From Anisus vortex (taxonomy: Eukaryota > Mollusca > Gastropoda > Planorbidae), in assembly GCA_949126835.1 (NCBI GenBank), contig OX421497.1, forward strand, positions 10,573,632 to 10,637,631: a DNA stretch of 64,000 bases, read 5' to 3'. Positions 39,401-50,495 of this stretch are shown here, piece by piece. Under the pieces are notes generated by a model. The model searched no databases. It was not told the DNA's origin and saw only the letters and a list, made by a program, of their open reading frames with translations. Numbering within the stretch: the first letter of the stretch is position 1; every line of letters begins with the position of its first letter. A program made the translations under genes and the position numbers.

Positions 39401-40675
39401 TTTCCTGTAGGTTACTGCTGAAGTTAATGGAATAACATTCGTTGTTTAATCTACTATCTTTTTTGTATAATATAAAGATTTTTTTCACAAATAAATGAAA
39501 CTTCTTCTTGATTACAAAGTTTGGTGTTCGGCATTTATTAATGAACATTATAACCAATTAATGCTTACATACTGCCAACTGGTGCTAGAGCCTTGACCTT
39601 GCTTGGCAGCTTGCGTACCCTGACGAGCCCCAGAGCCAACCAGCGGGAATTTAAACTCCTGGCAGGTCCAACCAAGCTGAGAAGGGATTATCTGATAGGG
39701 TTGGGGTCAGACAAAAGTTAGTGCCTTGGTCCACCAGGTTGTTGGTTAAACGTAAGGCTAGCAACATTATTTTGTAAAAAATATACGCTGCTACAAAAAT
39801 GCCAAAGAAGAGTGCTTACGTCGTATATGACGCACATTTTTTATATTCTTTTTATGTTCTCTCAAAATGATATGTTAAAAATATATTGACAAGCGAGTAC
39901 TTGACTTGAGTGTAATTAATCCAGGTGTTGTATATTTAAAAATGTTCATTGAAAGTAATTCATAACTAAAACATCGTAATTATTATGTGCGAATCAATAA
40001 TGACCTCTAGAAAATGTAATTTTTCATTTAATTATGCTAAATCAAATATTAATGTGTGAGTTTTAAAAACATCTTGACATGCAATTAGAATAAAACTACG
40101 TTTCTTTACAACTGCTTCGTGTGCTTTTTCTGCATTCAATAAATGTTTATTAATTCTAATAATTATTTGGTAGAGACAGGTTAGATCCTGTCTATTAAGG
40201 TAGTCTCCATGTAATCACTATCATAAACTTTGTCAGAGCTTATCATTCGTCTGTGTGTGTTTGTGTTGTGGAAGCAGGTATTTAAAATTTGCCGAAGATA
40301 ATCGATCAACATCAGCTTTTGCTAAAAGTCATAATTATAAAAAGACATAAATTAATAAGCAAGTCGAACAATTTTAGAAAAATAAGCGAGGTCATACTTA
40401 TAATTTACTCCATGATATGCCATAATCATTAAGAACGCTTCAGAGACGTTTCAGAATGCATATATCATAATGTAGGGTTAATTGTTTACCATATCTGATA
40501 TTTATTTAAAAAAAAGGAAGTAAAAAGATGACGATGTCTGTAACAAATATTTTCATTCCAGACATAGAACATTTTAGACATTGAATATTCTAGACATAGA
40601 ACATAATAATGAAAATAAAAACTTTCAACAAAAATATGTATGTGCATTTAGTTTTATATCAACGATAGGTGAAAA
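36451..40675. other. Intergenic stretch upstream of GPCR 1
   Basis: Contains a SINE-like piece at 36550-36610 (CACTAACCGTCGGGCCAGCC), a block with repeated GGGGCCCCCACAT at 37548-37800, (TA)n near 38900-38930, and no supported gene. Promoter of the receptor is not identifiable. Confidence 0.5.
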
Positions 40676-41713
40676 ATGGCCAACTTTACTTTGTCACCAG
40701 GCCTACAGATCACTCCAGAATACCCATTCGATTTTGTTTACCTGCAAAAAATATTAAACCATCTTAACATTGTAAGCACGTGCGTATTTCTCCCCGTACT
40801 CGCTCTATTTGGTATCGTTCCTAACCTTGTAAATATTCTAGTGTTTAAGCGACTTGGCTACGAAGATGGTGTCAATGTTACACTAACCGCATTGGCCTTC
40901 AGCGATATTGGGGTATTGATTACCTCGTTCGTGAATGGCATTTTGTATAACCCTTTACTGATATACGATGACCCTGTTATACAATCCCATTATTCCAACG
41001 TTGTCAGTTTGTTGGTCGAATTCCCACACCAGTATTTCATAAACGTCAGCAGCATGGTCACTGCCTTCGCTGCCCTGGAGAGATGCCTTTGCGTGACGCT
41101 GCCTTTGAAAGTCAAAGGAATAATTACCACAAGAGTAGCCTTACTTGTGAATGTATCAATTTTCGCTGTGATGTCTCTGTACTTGGTTCCCCAGTATATC
41201 ACTGCCTATATAGACTGGGTGTTTCTTCCGCAACACAACAGGACCATACTGGGCGCAATCAACAAGAGTAATAGAAAAACCGTTTTATCCATATCGTACT
41301 ATCTTACAGACTTGGTTCTACCTTGCTGCATATTTCTAACGTTGATTGTATGCTCCACCGTCATTTCCATCAAGTTAAGGACCAAATCAAAGTGGCGACA
41401 ATCTATTTCAAACACCAGTGACAAGTTGTCTCACGTGACGAGTAAAGAAAGAAAGTCTGCCCGTCTGCTTATGACGGTGTCAACAGTCTGCGTCTGCCTT
41501 CTGCTGCCTCAGTGTCTTCTGTTTACCGTGTTTGGCGCTCTACCGGAAGTAGAAATATTTGGCGCGTATATCGTCATACCTTCAATAGCCATAAATTTTA
41601 CAAGACCACTGCAGGTTATCAACTGCTGCATCACAATATTTATATATTATAAAATGAGCTCCAGATTCAGGTCTGAGTGTCGCAACATGTTTTCCAGGTA
41701 TACGAAGGGATAA
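40676..41713 (+). CDS. Class A G-protein-coupled receptor 1, intronless, gastropod chemoreceptor-like
   Basis: 345 residues, ATG at 40676, stop TAA at 41711. N-glycosylation site NFT at residue 3. Seven hydrophobic segments at about 33-57, 68-90, 113-137, 152-175, 208-232, 262-285, 296-324. TM1 has GIVPNLVN, TM2 LAFSDIG (Asp77), TM3 ends ERCLCVTLPLK in place of DRY, TM6 has CLLLP in place of CWxP, TM7 has NCCITIFIYY in place of NPxxY. No Cys at the top of TM3 and none in the second outer loop, so the usual disulphide is missing. About half identical by eye to the receptor at 47047-48045. Ligand unknown; peptide or chemosensory are both possible. Complete, no frameshift. Confidence 0.93.
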   Translation: MANFTLSPGLQITPEYPFDFVYLQKILNHLNIVSTCVFLPVLALFGIVPNLVNILVFKRLGYEDGVNVTLTALAFSDIGVLITSFVNGILYNPLLIYDDPVIQSHYSNVVSLLVEFPHQYFINVSSMVTAFAALERCLCVTLPLKVKGIITTRVALLVNVSIFAVMSLYLVPQYITAYIDWVFLPQHNRTILGAINKSNRKTVLSISYYLTDLVLPCCIFLTLIVCSTVISIKLRTKSKWRQSISNTSDKLSHVTSKERKSARLLMTVSTVCVCLLLPQCLLFTVFGALPEVEIFGAYIVIPSIAINFTRPLQVINCCITIFIYYKMSSRFRSECRNMFSRYTKG

Positions 41714-42640
41714 TGTTGTAAAACCAGTGCTCTTGAACACTAAATAGGATTTTAAAAAAAGAGTTTCGAATAATATCTCATTTTCGTTTCATTGTTTTTA
41801 ATCTACAATTATGTTTTGTATTTCCTTTAACAATATTCAATATTACATTTTATGTATATAGTCGTACATTATAATTACATTTTGTTAATGTACCCCATAC
41901 TTTGCTATAATTCTTTATAAGACTTGAATTTTAAAAAGCTCTTACGGATATATTATTTTCATGCATTTTTGTTAGGTATTAGCTTTTTAAAGAGTTTGCT
42001 CTTTACCAGCCAAAAAAAAAACGAGAAAAAGAACCAATTAATATATCTTTACATGTAAATAAAATGTAGATGATTGATAGTTGGAAATAATCCTCAACTC
42101 AGAATGTTGTCACGTGTTTTGAATCTATTACCACATGTTTTGAATCTTTTCCCGGTTCTTTTTTTTAACAAAATGGTTAAATATAGATTTATAGCGTCGA
42201 GTTTTGTTTATTTGTTTTCTTTCTCAAACGTCACTGCGGTATGAGGCTATTCCAAATCTCGTTCCTTTAAGAAAAACCTCTTCACTTGGTCTTTAATGCA
42301 TGAAGCCACGATTGTCGCTTCGCTTTTGCGCATCCTTTTTTTTTCCAGCTTTGGCCCGCAAAAACTATAAAATGATAACTCGCTTTGTTTCGGCTATATT
42401 GTGTCGGTTTCATTCTATTTATTTCGTAAAAACGAACATATCCGAAAAGTTTGCTTACTTCCGTCTCTTCCGGGAGAGGCAGCCATGTTGGACGTGGAAT
42501 ATATTCCTCCATTCGCAAATTGGTCGAAGGTATTCAGGCCCCACGAGAGGGGGTACAGCCGGTACGCCGTACCGGGGCCCATATGAGCTGAGGGGGGCCC
42601 ATGAAATTGCACGAATATTAAATTTCAAATTAAATTGTCA
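41714..42640. other. Non-coding, downstream of GPCR 1
   Basis: Likely 3' UTR then AT-rich DNA. A GC-richer piece at 42460-42610 (GGTACAGCCGGTACGCCGTAC) looks like an unidentified repeat end. Confidence 0.4.
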
Positions 42641-42820
42641 ATGGGCCGTATTGCTGCTGGGAGTTAACACCCTTGCCCATTTTACAATTACGGTATATAA
42701 GATTGACTTGTATAAGGGGCAAGGGTGTTAACTCTCAGCAGCAATCTTTACAATTACGGTATATAAGATTGACTTGTATAAGGGGCAAGGGTGTTAACTC
42801 TCAGCAGCAATACGGCCCAT
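42641..42820. repeat. Inverted-repeat element with internal tandem duplication
   Basis: Left arm ATGGGCCGTATTGCTGCTGG.. and right arm ..AGCAGCAATACGGCCCAT are complementary for about 37 bp with two mismatches. A 65-66 bp piece carrying the right arm is duplicated (42681-42745 and 42747-42811). Probably a MITE. Confidence 0.85.
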
Positions 42821-43067
42821 TACGCAAGTAATAGCTTTAAAGTTTTTATTATTTATTATTTGATCTCTGAATAACTGAGATTTATGTTAACATATTATTT
42901 TAATCTAAATGGAAGTAAAGTACAAATTGAAGTTTAACAGAAGGGATACGTAGTAGCCTAATCAAACAACCTGGGTGTAACTACACACCATTGTAACTTC
43001 TGACATTATTGTAACTTTACACATGTGTGTAATTGTTATTATTTTATCTTTGTAGGCGTTTTTTATA

Positions 43068-43441
43068 TGTAACACAAAACTGTACAGAACAGTACACTAC
43101 TCACAGTATGATTCTCAACACTGTATTCCAGCAAAAGTAACTTTATTAACTTACACAATACACGTTTCATAAAACATTATACAATCGTTTGCAATGCCAT
43201 AACTCTACCAAAAACATTGACTTTCCACATATCACACTGAACACTGAACGCTCCAAATATCACACTGGACACTCAACTCCCCTTGTTACACACACGCTGC
43301 ACATTCTGTCCTTTCACCACCTTTCTCTCCCCTTTATAGATCCCGTGCGCACACCGCTGGTCACGCACTACTGCCCTACATTTATCTGTGGTTACAAGCC
43401 CCTTCTCCTATATTATGTAGATTTTTATACTGTTACACTCA
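43068..43441 (-). mobile_element. Putative 3' LTR of a second family with PPT
   Basis: Reading minus, the purine tract AAAGATGGGGG (43442-43452) is followed by TGAGTGTAACAG, a TATAAAGGGG box near 43333, AATAAAG near 43142, and the end TGTGTTACA. TG..CA ends and 374 bp length fit an LTR. It lies downstream of the pol fragment at 43686-44390 on the same strand. Confidence 0.5.
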
Positions 43442-43685
43442 CCCCCATCTTTACAAAAAAATGTTTTCTACATAAAACATTTTAGCTGCATAATAACAAA
43501 TGTAGGTAAAATATATAACTATTTAACAACATGTAAGAAAAAAATGCTTATTATTAAAAAAAAATGCAAATTGAATAGAGTACATAGTAATTAGTCGAAA
43601 CAAAGTTCTATTTGACAATCATAATAATGTACTATCATTTATCAAACTTTTCCAAATACAAGTTCTGCTTGCATTGTTTAAGTAT

Positions 43686-44390
43686 TTACAAAGTGTCTGT
43701 ATTTATTATCATTCTACTGAGAATGTCTGCTACAACATTATCCTTGCCTTTCACAGGTTTTATGTCAAATTTGTAGTCTGCTAGTAACATAGCCCATCTG
43801 TTTATTTTTGCATTGCTGATTTTCTTTCTGTTAAATGCTACAAGTGGCTTGTGATCTGTCAGTAGAGTGAATGTTCTACCTAGCAGGTATTTTTGCAGTT
43901 TTTGTAGAGCCCAAACGATTGCAAGGCATTCTCTCTCTATAGTGCTATAGTTACCCTCCGTTTTCGTTAGATTCCTGCTTAGATACTGTATTGGGTGTAG
44001 CATTCCATCCTTCTCTTGCATAAGACAAGCCCCTAGAGCGATAGCTGAGGCGTCAGTTAAAACCACAAAAGGTTTGTTCCACCTTGGTGCAACCAAAATT
44101 GGCTTCTTTCCAAATGCTTCTTTTATGTCTGCCAATGCCTTCAAGCAATCCTCTGTGAAATGGAATTTTCGCGTATCTTTCTTTCTAGTTAGCTCTGTCA
44201 GTGGATGTACAATTTCTGCATAATTTTTTATAAAGGGTCTATAGAAATTGCATAGTCCTAATAAGGCTTGAACTTGTTTCTTTGATTTTGGGATGTTCAA
44301 GTTGAAGATCTTGCTTTCATTGTCTGCAGTGAGAGTCACTTTGCTTTCTCCTATTCTGTAACCCAAAAAATCAATATGTTTCTTTCCTAT
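43686..44390 (-). pseudogene. Gypsy pol fragment: RT thumb and RNase H
   Basis: Starts at KKHIDFLGYRIG (RT thumb) and runs through LLGLCNFYRPFIKNYAEIVH, the RNase H start VVLTDASAIALGACLMQEKD, YSTIERECLAIVWALQKLQK, LLTDHKPL and KGKDNVVADILSRM, stop at 43686. RNase H acidic residues D, E and D are present. Upstream it is cut at 44391 by the LTR of family 1 in the opposite orientation; downstream there is no integrase. The open frame continues artificially into the LTR. Confidence 0.88.
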
Positions 44391-45064
44391 TGTCATGTAT
44401 ATTGTTTTTCCCAAAAATTGGAACACGCAATGTTTATTCTTCTCTCTCTCTCTTTTCTTACTACACACAATATTAGGACGTTTAGTAGGAAAACAAAAGG
44501 TTCTAGGTAATGTTGGGATTCTGTGTTGATCTCAAATTCTCAGGGTCTGGGAACGACTCATTATTTAATAGGGGAAGTTCCTATCGTTTTGTTATGAGTT
44601 TTGTAATGATACTATGATTTTCACCCCTACTGGTAATGGGTCTGTCCCTTGCACCACTCGGATGGTATTTAATGATTTGTTTTGTCTGAAAGACGGAGAG
44701 TTTCAAAATATGTTCCTTTGAGAACGTTTGTGTTTGCACTATTTTATTCTAACTGTACATAATAGATATTGTATATATTGAACATATCACCTGAAATAAA
44801 CTATCAACAACAGTTACACTGAAGCTTTCTTGTCAAGTTACTATTCTATTGTGTTGTATACATTACTATAAGATTTATCTACTACTCTAATGTCCAAGAA
44901 AGGAAATGTTGGAATACAAATACTGAGTTTGTGCCCAGGACTATAAGAAGAGTTCGTGTAATACTGAAACATAAATACTAATAATTAAAGTCTCCCCTAG
45001 GACTAACGAGAATTATCAGCAAGATTTACACAGCTCTGGCCACAAGGGGATTGTGGACGTAACA
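44391..45064 (+). mobile_element. LTR family 1, forward copy
   Basis: 674 bp from TGTCATGTATATTG to GGACGTAACA, the reverse complement of 2009-2681 with a few changes. One T is lost in the 70-codon LTR ORF, breaking it. Followed by leader and PBS, so it is a 5' LTR whose element is lost after about 45240. Confidence 0.92.
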
Positions 45065-45240
45065 AAATTTGGGGGCTCGTCCGGGATATTTGAGTTCTAC
45101 TTTTCCTGACCTAGGATTAACAAAATTTAGTGGTCTCGTTCGATATATTTGAGTTCTACTTTTCCTGATCCAGGATTGGAAAAAATTTGTTGATCTCGTC
45201 TGGAAAATTTGAGTTATATTTTTCCTGACCTAATTCATTC
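45065..45240 (+). other. Leader with tRNA-Pro type primer-binding site in three tandem blocks
   Basis: PBS TGGGGGCTCGTCCGGGAT at 45070-45087, 5 bp after the LTR. Two more blocks of about 58 bp repeat it in decayed form (TAGTGGTCTCGTTCGATAT near 45128, TTGTTGATCTCGTCTGGAA near 45187), each followed by TTGAGTTCTACTTTTCCTGA or a variant. No gag follows. Confidence 0.8.
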
Positions 45241-45480
45241 TTGTAAACTAATATATTTATAGCTGCTCGGTCTTGTTCTTTTTTATACAGTGGCTAGTAA
45301 TGACAATATACGTCTAAAGAACTATTTTAGAAGTTATAAAATATATGTAAACTGCATGAGCCAAAGTTTTCAAACTCCCAGCCGGGGGCCCAAATTGCAC
45401 ATTAGGCAACCCGCGGCTCGCGACCCATTCTGGTATTTTCCACACAAACAAAATCACCTTTAATTCATTATGTTTTCTCT

Positions 45481-46853
45481 CCGCGTTTATACGTTGACAT
45501 AACTTCTGTATTCCTAGTCAGTCCGCGTTAAAACGTTGACATAACGTCTGTATTCCTAGTCTGTCTGCGTTTAAACGTTGACATACTTTTGTATTCCTAG
45601 TCTGTCTGCGTTTAAACGTTGACATACTTTTGTATTCCTAGTCTGTCCGCGTTTAAACGTTGACATAACTTCTGTATTTCTAGTCTGTCCGCGTTTAAAC
45701 GTTGACATAACTTCTGTATTCCTAGTCTGTCCGCGTTTAAACGTTGACATAACTTCTGTATTCTTAGTCTGTCCGCGTTTAAACGTTGACATACTTCTGT
45801 ATTCCTAGTCTGTTCGCGTTTAAATGTTGACATACTTCTGTATTCCTAATCTGTCCGCGTTTAAACGTTGACATACTTCTGTATTCCTAGTCTGTCCGCG
45901 TTTAAACGTTGACATACTTCTGTATTCTTAATCTGTCCGCGTTTAAACGTAGACAAAAGTTCTGTATTCCTACTCTGTCCGCGTTTAAACGTTAACATAG
46001 TTTTGTATTCCTAGTCTGTCCGCGTTTAAACGTTGACATACTTTTGTATTCCTAGTCTGTCCGCGTTTAAACGTTGACATACTTTTGTATTCCTAGTCTG
46101 TCCGCGTTTAAACGTTGACATAACTTCTGTATTCCTAGTCTGTCCGCGTTTAAACGTTGACATAATTTCTGTATTCCTAGTCTGTCCGCATTTAAACGTT
46201 GACATACTTTTGTATTCCTAGTCTGTCTGCGTTTAAACGTTGACATACTTCTGTATTCCTAGTCTGTCCGCGTTTAAAAGTTGACATACTTCTGTATTCT
46301 TAGTCTGTCCGCGTTTAAACGTTGACATACTTCTGTATTCCTAGTCTGTCCGCGTTTAAACGTTGACATACTTCTGTATTCCTAATCTGTCCGCGTTTAA
46401 ACGTTGACATACTTCTGTATTCCTAATCTGTCCGCGTTTAAACGTTGACATACTTCTGTATTCCTGGTCTGTCCGCATTTAAACGTTGGCATATTTTTGT
46501 ATTCCTAGTCTGTCCGCATTTAAACGTTGACATAACTTCTGTATTCCTAGTCTGTCCGCGTTTAAACGTTGACATAATTTCTGTATTCCTAGTCTGTCCG
46601 CGTTTAAAAGTTGACATACTTTTGTATTCTTAGTCTGTCCGCGTTTAAACGTTGACATAACTTCTGTATTTCTAGTCTGTCCGCGTTTAAACGTTGACAT
46701 AACTTCTGTATTCCTAGTCTGTCCGCGTTTAAACGTTGACATAACATTTGTATTCCTAGTCTGTCCGCGTTTAAACGTTGACATAACTTCTGTATTCCTA
46801 GTCTGTCCGCGTTTAAACGTTGACATACTTCTGTATTCTTAGTCTGTCGCAGA
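45481..46853. repeat. 41/42-bp minisatellite with GTTTAAAC palindrome, about 33 copies
   Basis: Unit: CGTTTAAACGTTGACATAAC, TTCTGTATTCCTAGTCTGTC, CG. Units with CATAACTT are 42 bp, those with CATACTT 41 bp. Runs of 42-bp units give spurious STFKRGQTRNTEVM frames on the minus strand; the mix of lengths breaks them. Confidence 0.96.
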
Positions 46854-47046
46854 GCCTGATTTAGTATTCATAAAGATATTAGAATTAAAATTTAGGTTAA
46901 ATCTTTTATCATTGAAAAATTACATCCGACAAGGCGTTCCTCTTCTTATTACTCCTCTTAGTCCTTAGATCTCTGCCTTTAAGGGTATTTGAGATTGAGT
47001 CCCCTGGTATAATAAACACATAACCCAAACTGCACTTATGACTGTA

Positions 47047-48045
47047 TTACATTCTGATACAAGAAATCATTTTGCATATTTCAGACCTGTACTTCGAGCT
47101 CATTTGGTAATACACAAATACGGTGATGCTGCAGTTGATTAGAACAAGCGATAGTGTCAAACTGATCAGCAAGAAGAATACCTCTTCCTTGGCGCCACCG
47201 ACGTCGAGTTCCCGATCAGCGCCCATGGACATGAAGAGGAGGCTTTGGGGCAGATCAAGGGCAATGCAAATCATGGACACCGTCATGAGCAGCCTGGAGG
47301 ATTTTCTCTCTTTGGTCGTAATGTTGGGCAGTCGACGCCCGTAGCTCGAAACAGACAGTCTCCACTTGGCTTTAGATTGAAGTCTTAAGAATGTGATGGT
47401 AGTGCATACAATCAGCATTATGAACGTAATACAAGGGGCAAGCAAGTCTGTAATGTAGTAAGATATCGATAAAACCCTTTCTCTGTTGCTTTTGTAAATT
47501 ACAACCAACAAAGTGGCGTTTCTCTCAGGGATAAAGCACCAATCCATGTAGAGCGTGTAGTACTGGGGGAAACATATCATAGAGAAAATGGCGTATATCG
47601 TTACATTGACAATGGCTGTTACTTTTGTGGTTATTATCCCTTTGACTTTCAGTGGTAAAGTAACACAAAGACATCTTTCTACTGCAGCAAAAGTTGTAAT
47701 CGCACAGCTGACCTGTATGAAATACCCGTGCGGAACAAGGGTTAAATATCCCACCGTGTATTGAATCTCTATCTTGTCGATGAAAGGGTTAAAGTTAATA
47801 ATATATCCCAAAGCCGACAGCAAACCTCCAATATCACTGACGGCGAGAGCAGTTAATGTGACATTGACGCCATCTTGGTAACCCTGTCTCCTGAATACTC
47901 GAATATTCAAAACATTAGAGACGATACCGAAAACACATAGTATCAGCCCTACGAAACAATAATTGATGATAAAAATAATAGAAATGATTTGTGGGTCGAT
48001 TATTTCACTCGATACGTTTATAGAGTGTGTTTTCGTAGTAGACAT
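47047..48045 (-). CDS. Class A G-protein-coupled receptor 2, intronless, paralogue of GPCR 1
   Basis: 332 residues from ATG at 48045 (MSTTKTHSINVSSEIIDPQI); an upstream TTG at 48051 is not preferred. Stop at 47047-47049. Shared signatures with GPCR 1: GYQDGVNVTLTALAVSDIGG, PHGYFIQVS..FAAVERCLCVTLPLKVKGII, DWCFIPERN, SISYYITDLLAPC, ERKSSRLLMTVSMICI, and TM7 NCSITVFVYYQMSSKYRSE. DRY is ERC, CWxP is CIALDLP, NPxxY is N-x6-Y. No Cys at the top of TM3, although outer loop 2 has a Cys (DWCF). Glycosylation site NVSS near residue 10. It points towards GPCR 1, 5.3 kb away. Probably a tandem-inverted duplicate. Confidence 0.93.
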   Translation of the reverse strand: MSTTKTHSINVSSEIIDPQIISIIFIINYCFVGLILCVFGIVSNVLNIRVFRRQGYQDGVNVTLTALAVSDIGGLLSALGYIINFNPFIDKIEIQYTVGYLTLVPHGYFIQVSCAITTFAAVERCLCVTLPLKVKGIITTKVTAIVNVTIYAIFSMICFPQYYTLYMDWCFIPERNATLLVVIYKSNRERVLSISYYITDLLAPCITFIMLIVCTTITFLRLQSKAKWRLSVSSYGRRLPNITTKERKSSRLLMTVSMICIALDLPQSLLFMSMGADRELDVGGAKEEVFFLLISLTLSLVLINCSITVFVYYQMSSKYRSEICKMISCIRM

Positions 48046-48051
48046 TATCAA

Positions 48052-49480
48052 GTGACAATCTTTTTATAAGTAAATTTTCTTTGTAATATTTTGCACAACC
48101 TACTTTTGTTTTCACCTACTCTCCGACTAGTACCTAAATATATTTGTCTCATCTATACAAAGAAAACTTATTTTTATAGAATCTACACAAAAAAAAAGAA
48201 CGTTTTCGCTGTAGGCCTAATGTGGCTAATAATAATTGTTAGTGTATGTAAGAAAAATATTTACAACGCCTACGTTAGCCTCAATACTAAACATTTTACT
48301 TTCTCATAGCATTTAAACTTTGAACTTTTAAATTGCTTATTGATCTTTTTGAAACAAAGCAAAAATGTTTATGTCTGGGATGAAAGAACAGTTTGTGGAG
48401 ATCAATGTGTAACAACGTAATCATTCTTTCTTTTTTTACAGAGTGTGATGAAAAAATAGTCGGTTGCAGACACTATTTAAAAAAAATGGATAGTTTAAAC
48501 GACTGTGGAAGCCCTGTAATTATGTTTGCATTTTCACTTACCTTTAATTGTAGACTAGGTATAGCCTACTAGTGAATAGATCTAAATCTATTATCTTCAG
48601 AAAATAAGTTAAACTAACATTATTGTAGCCTATATTTAATTGTTTCAAAAGCTTGAATTGTTCGTTGCGAGTGTTTTGAATCAGATTGGATAAATTTAAT
48701 TAGGCTACATTTAAAGAAAGATGATTGAAAGCAAACTAAAATAGTCCATAAAGCATTGAATTCTAACTCAGAAATTCAAAGCCATAATCAAATAATTATT
48801 TAAATAAAATAATCATAAAGACATAGAGATTAAATGAGTTTTCTTTTTTCATTATAAAAAAAAAGATCATTTAACATTTTATATAAGATCTCTTTGGTTG
48901 CAAGTTGCCTTTGGGCATACAACGGTTGTCTGAAATAGTCGGAAAAAAAAATCAACTTAACATCATTTATTATGGCCCTTTTCAAAATGCCTGACTAGTT
49001 TTAATTAATTAAACCACAGATAGGCGTTGATACAATATTTTTGACTATCGAAGGCGCATCTGGAAATTCTACAAATCTGGAAATTGGGTATTTTACATTT
49101 TTGAATTTTCGATTTCTATTTAACCAACTCCTCAAAGAAATTGTTAAAGGTGTGCAAATTTTACATAATTCTAGCACGTGCATTCCAAAATCTTTTAGTT
49201 ATCAAATGGATAAAGTAAAAACAAAAAGTCAAATGATAATAATAGCTTAAATGCTCTTAATGTGTTTGTCTGTTATTTTTAAATGTCCGTTTGACTGTGT
49301 TCAACGAATACATAGGCATATAGGCCTAAATATAAACTACTTGACTTTCTGTAATTATTAGCTTATCATCACCACTGATAAATATAGCTTGTAAATATAC
49401 AGATGTATGATGTTATATTAAAGATGTATGATATTCATGTTATATTGCAGATGTATGATGTTAATTTAATATATTGCACA
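48052..49480. other. Intergenic, nothing recognised
   Basis: AT-rich with short chance frames. It holds the 5' flank of GPCR 2. Confidence 0.5.
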
Positions 49481-49645
49481 TTGACTGTCGCACCGAAGGT
49501 TCCAGGATGGATCCCTGGTAAAGGCTACAGTTTTTCTTGGGTTTGCAGGGTATTCCTGAGTCTACCCAGTTCTGTTGGGTACTTGACATCTCTTTGGGCA
49601 AAATAAATGCAGCTGGGCGTAGTGCTGGCCACATAATCCTCTAGT
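49480..49645 (+). repeat. SINE family B copy
   Basis: GACTGTCGCACCGAAGGTTC, CCCTGGTAAAGG, CCTGAGTCTACCCAGTTCTG, CTTGACATCTCTTTGGGC and GGCCACATAATCC. Best forward copy of the family; followed at once by a MITE. Confidence 0.65.
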
Positions 49646-49646
49646 A

Positions 49647-49811
49647 TAGGGGTCGACAATTTTTTATAATAGTGCTCCAAAGTAGGATTTATAATTGATT
49701 TAGCGTGCCAACAGACTAAAAGTCCCCCTGCTCTTTACTTATAGAAAAGACTTGAAAATTGCCTTTCTGCGTGCCAAGTCTTGCACGCGGTACGTATGTT
49801 GTCGACCCCTA
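49647..49811. mobile_element. Short hAT-type MITE
   Basis: TAGGGGTCGACAA at the left and TTGTCGACCCCTA at the right are perfect inverted repeats. Flanks CTCTAGTA and CTTTAGTG agree at 6 of 8. Length 165 bp. Confidence 0.75.
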
Positions 49812-49828
49812 CTTTAGTGTACCGGAAA

Positions 49829-50495
49829 TTTCATAAGCCCTATCAGAGCCCACAAATCCTTTGTAAGAAAATGCACCAACGACTTTTCTGTCTTAATAAA
49901 CTAAAAATATTTCACATAGAGTAAACCATTATGAATCTATTTTACTCGGCGACTGTTGGTAGCATCATAACCTTTGCAATCACCTGCTGGTATGGTAATA
50001 CCACCACATTGAACAAACATCGGATAGACCGCCTAATAAACAAAGCCTCTCGTACTACACAGACAGAATTACCATCTCTTGCGGATATTTTCAGTTCAAG
50101 GTGCCTGTCTATGATTGATAAAATCCTCCAAGATCATGCACACCCGCTTCATGATAGTTACATAATATCTAGTCGAAGTGGTCGGCTTCTTTCTATAAGG
50201 GCAAGAACAGAGAGATTTAAGAACTCTTTTGTTCCACTGTCAGTGAGACTCTTTCAAAAGAATCATCTTTCAGCCAGGAAATACGATGGCTCAATAGCTG
50301 ACTCCTAAATAATAGGCCTACTTTTTTCTTGTATGATAAATGGTATGATAGTGTGCGTGAATGTCTATTGTGTTTGAGTACAAATGGTTCTTTAATATTG
50401 TTTGAGGTATGCTGAAAGACGGAATTTATGTAATCAAGTCAATTTTCCATTCATTTGGATCAATAAAGCAATCTTATCTTATCTTCTTATCTTAT
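49829..50495 (+). pseudogene. CR1/L2-like LINE 3' end with CTTAT tail
   Basis: First KKMHQRLFCLNKLKIFHIE-stop, then an open frame 49931-50308: NLFYSATVGSIITFAITCWY, NKHRIDRLINKAS, ILQDHAHPLHDSY, SGRLLSIRARTERFKNSFVP. This order is diagnostic for the RT C-terminus of L2/CR1-type LINEs. The 3' end is CAATCTTATCTTATCTTC. Truncated at the 5' side by more than 80 percent. Confidence 0.82.

Noticed and set aside
42300..42731. 143-residue plus frame
   Set aside because: It runs into the hairpin element and shows no family motif; probably chance.
45571..46826. STFKRGQTRNTEVM repeat proteins on the minus strand
   Set aside because: Units of 41 and 42 bp alternate and break the frame; no start context, splice sites or conservation.
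45481..46853. CRISPR-like array
   Set aside because: Repeats adjoin directly without unique spacers, and the rest of the window is clearly eukaryotic.
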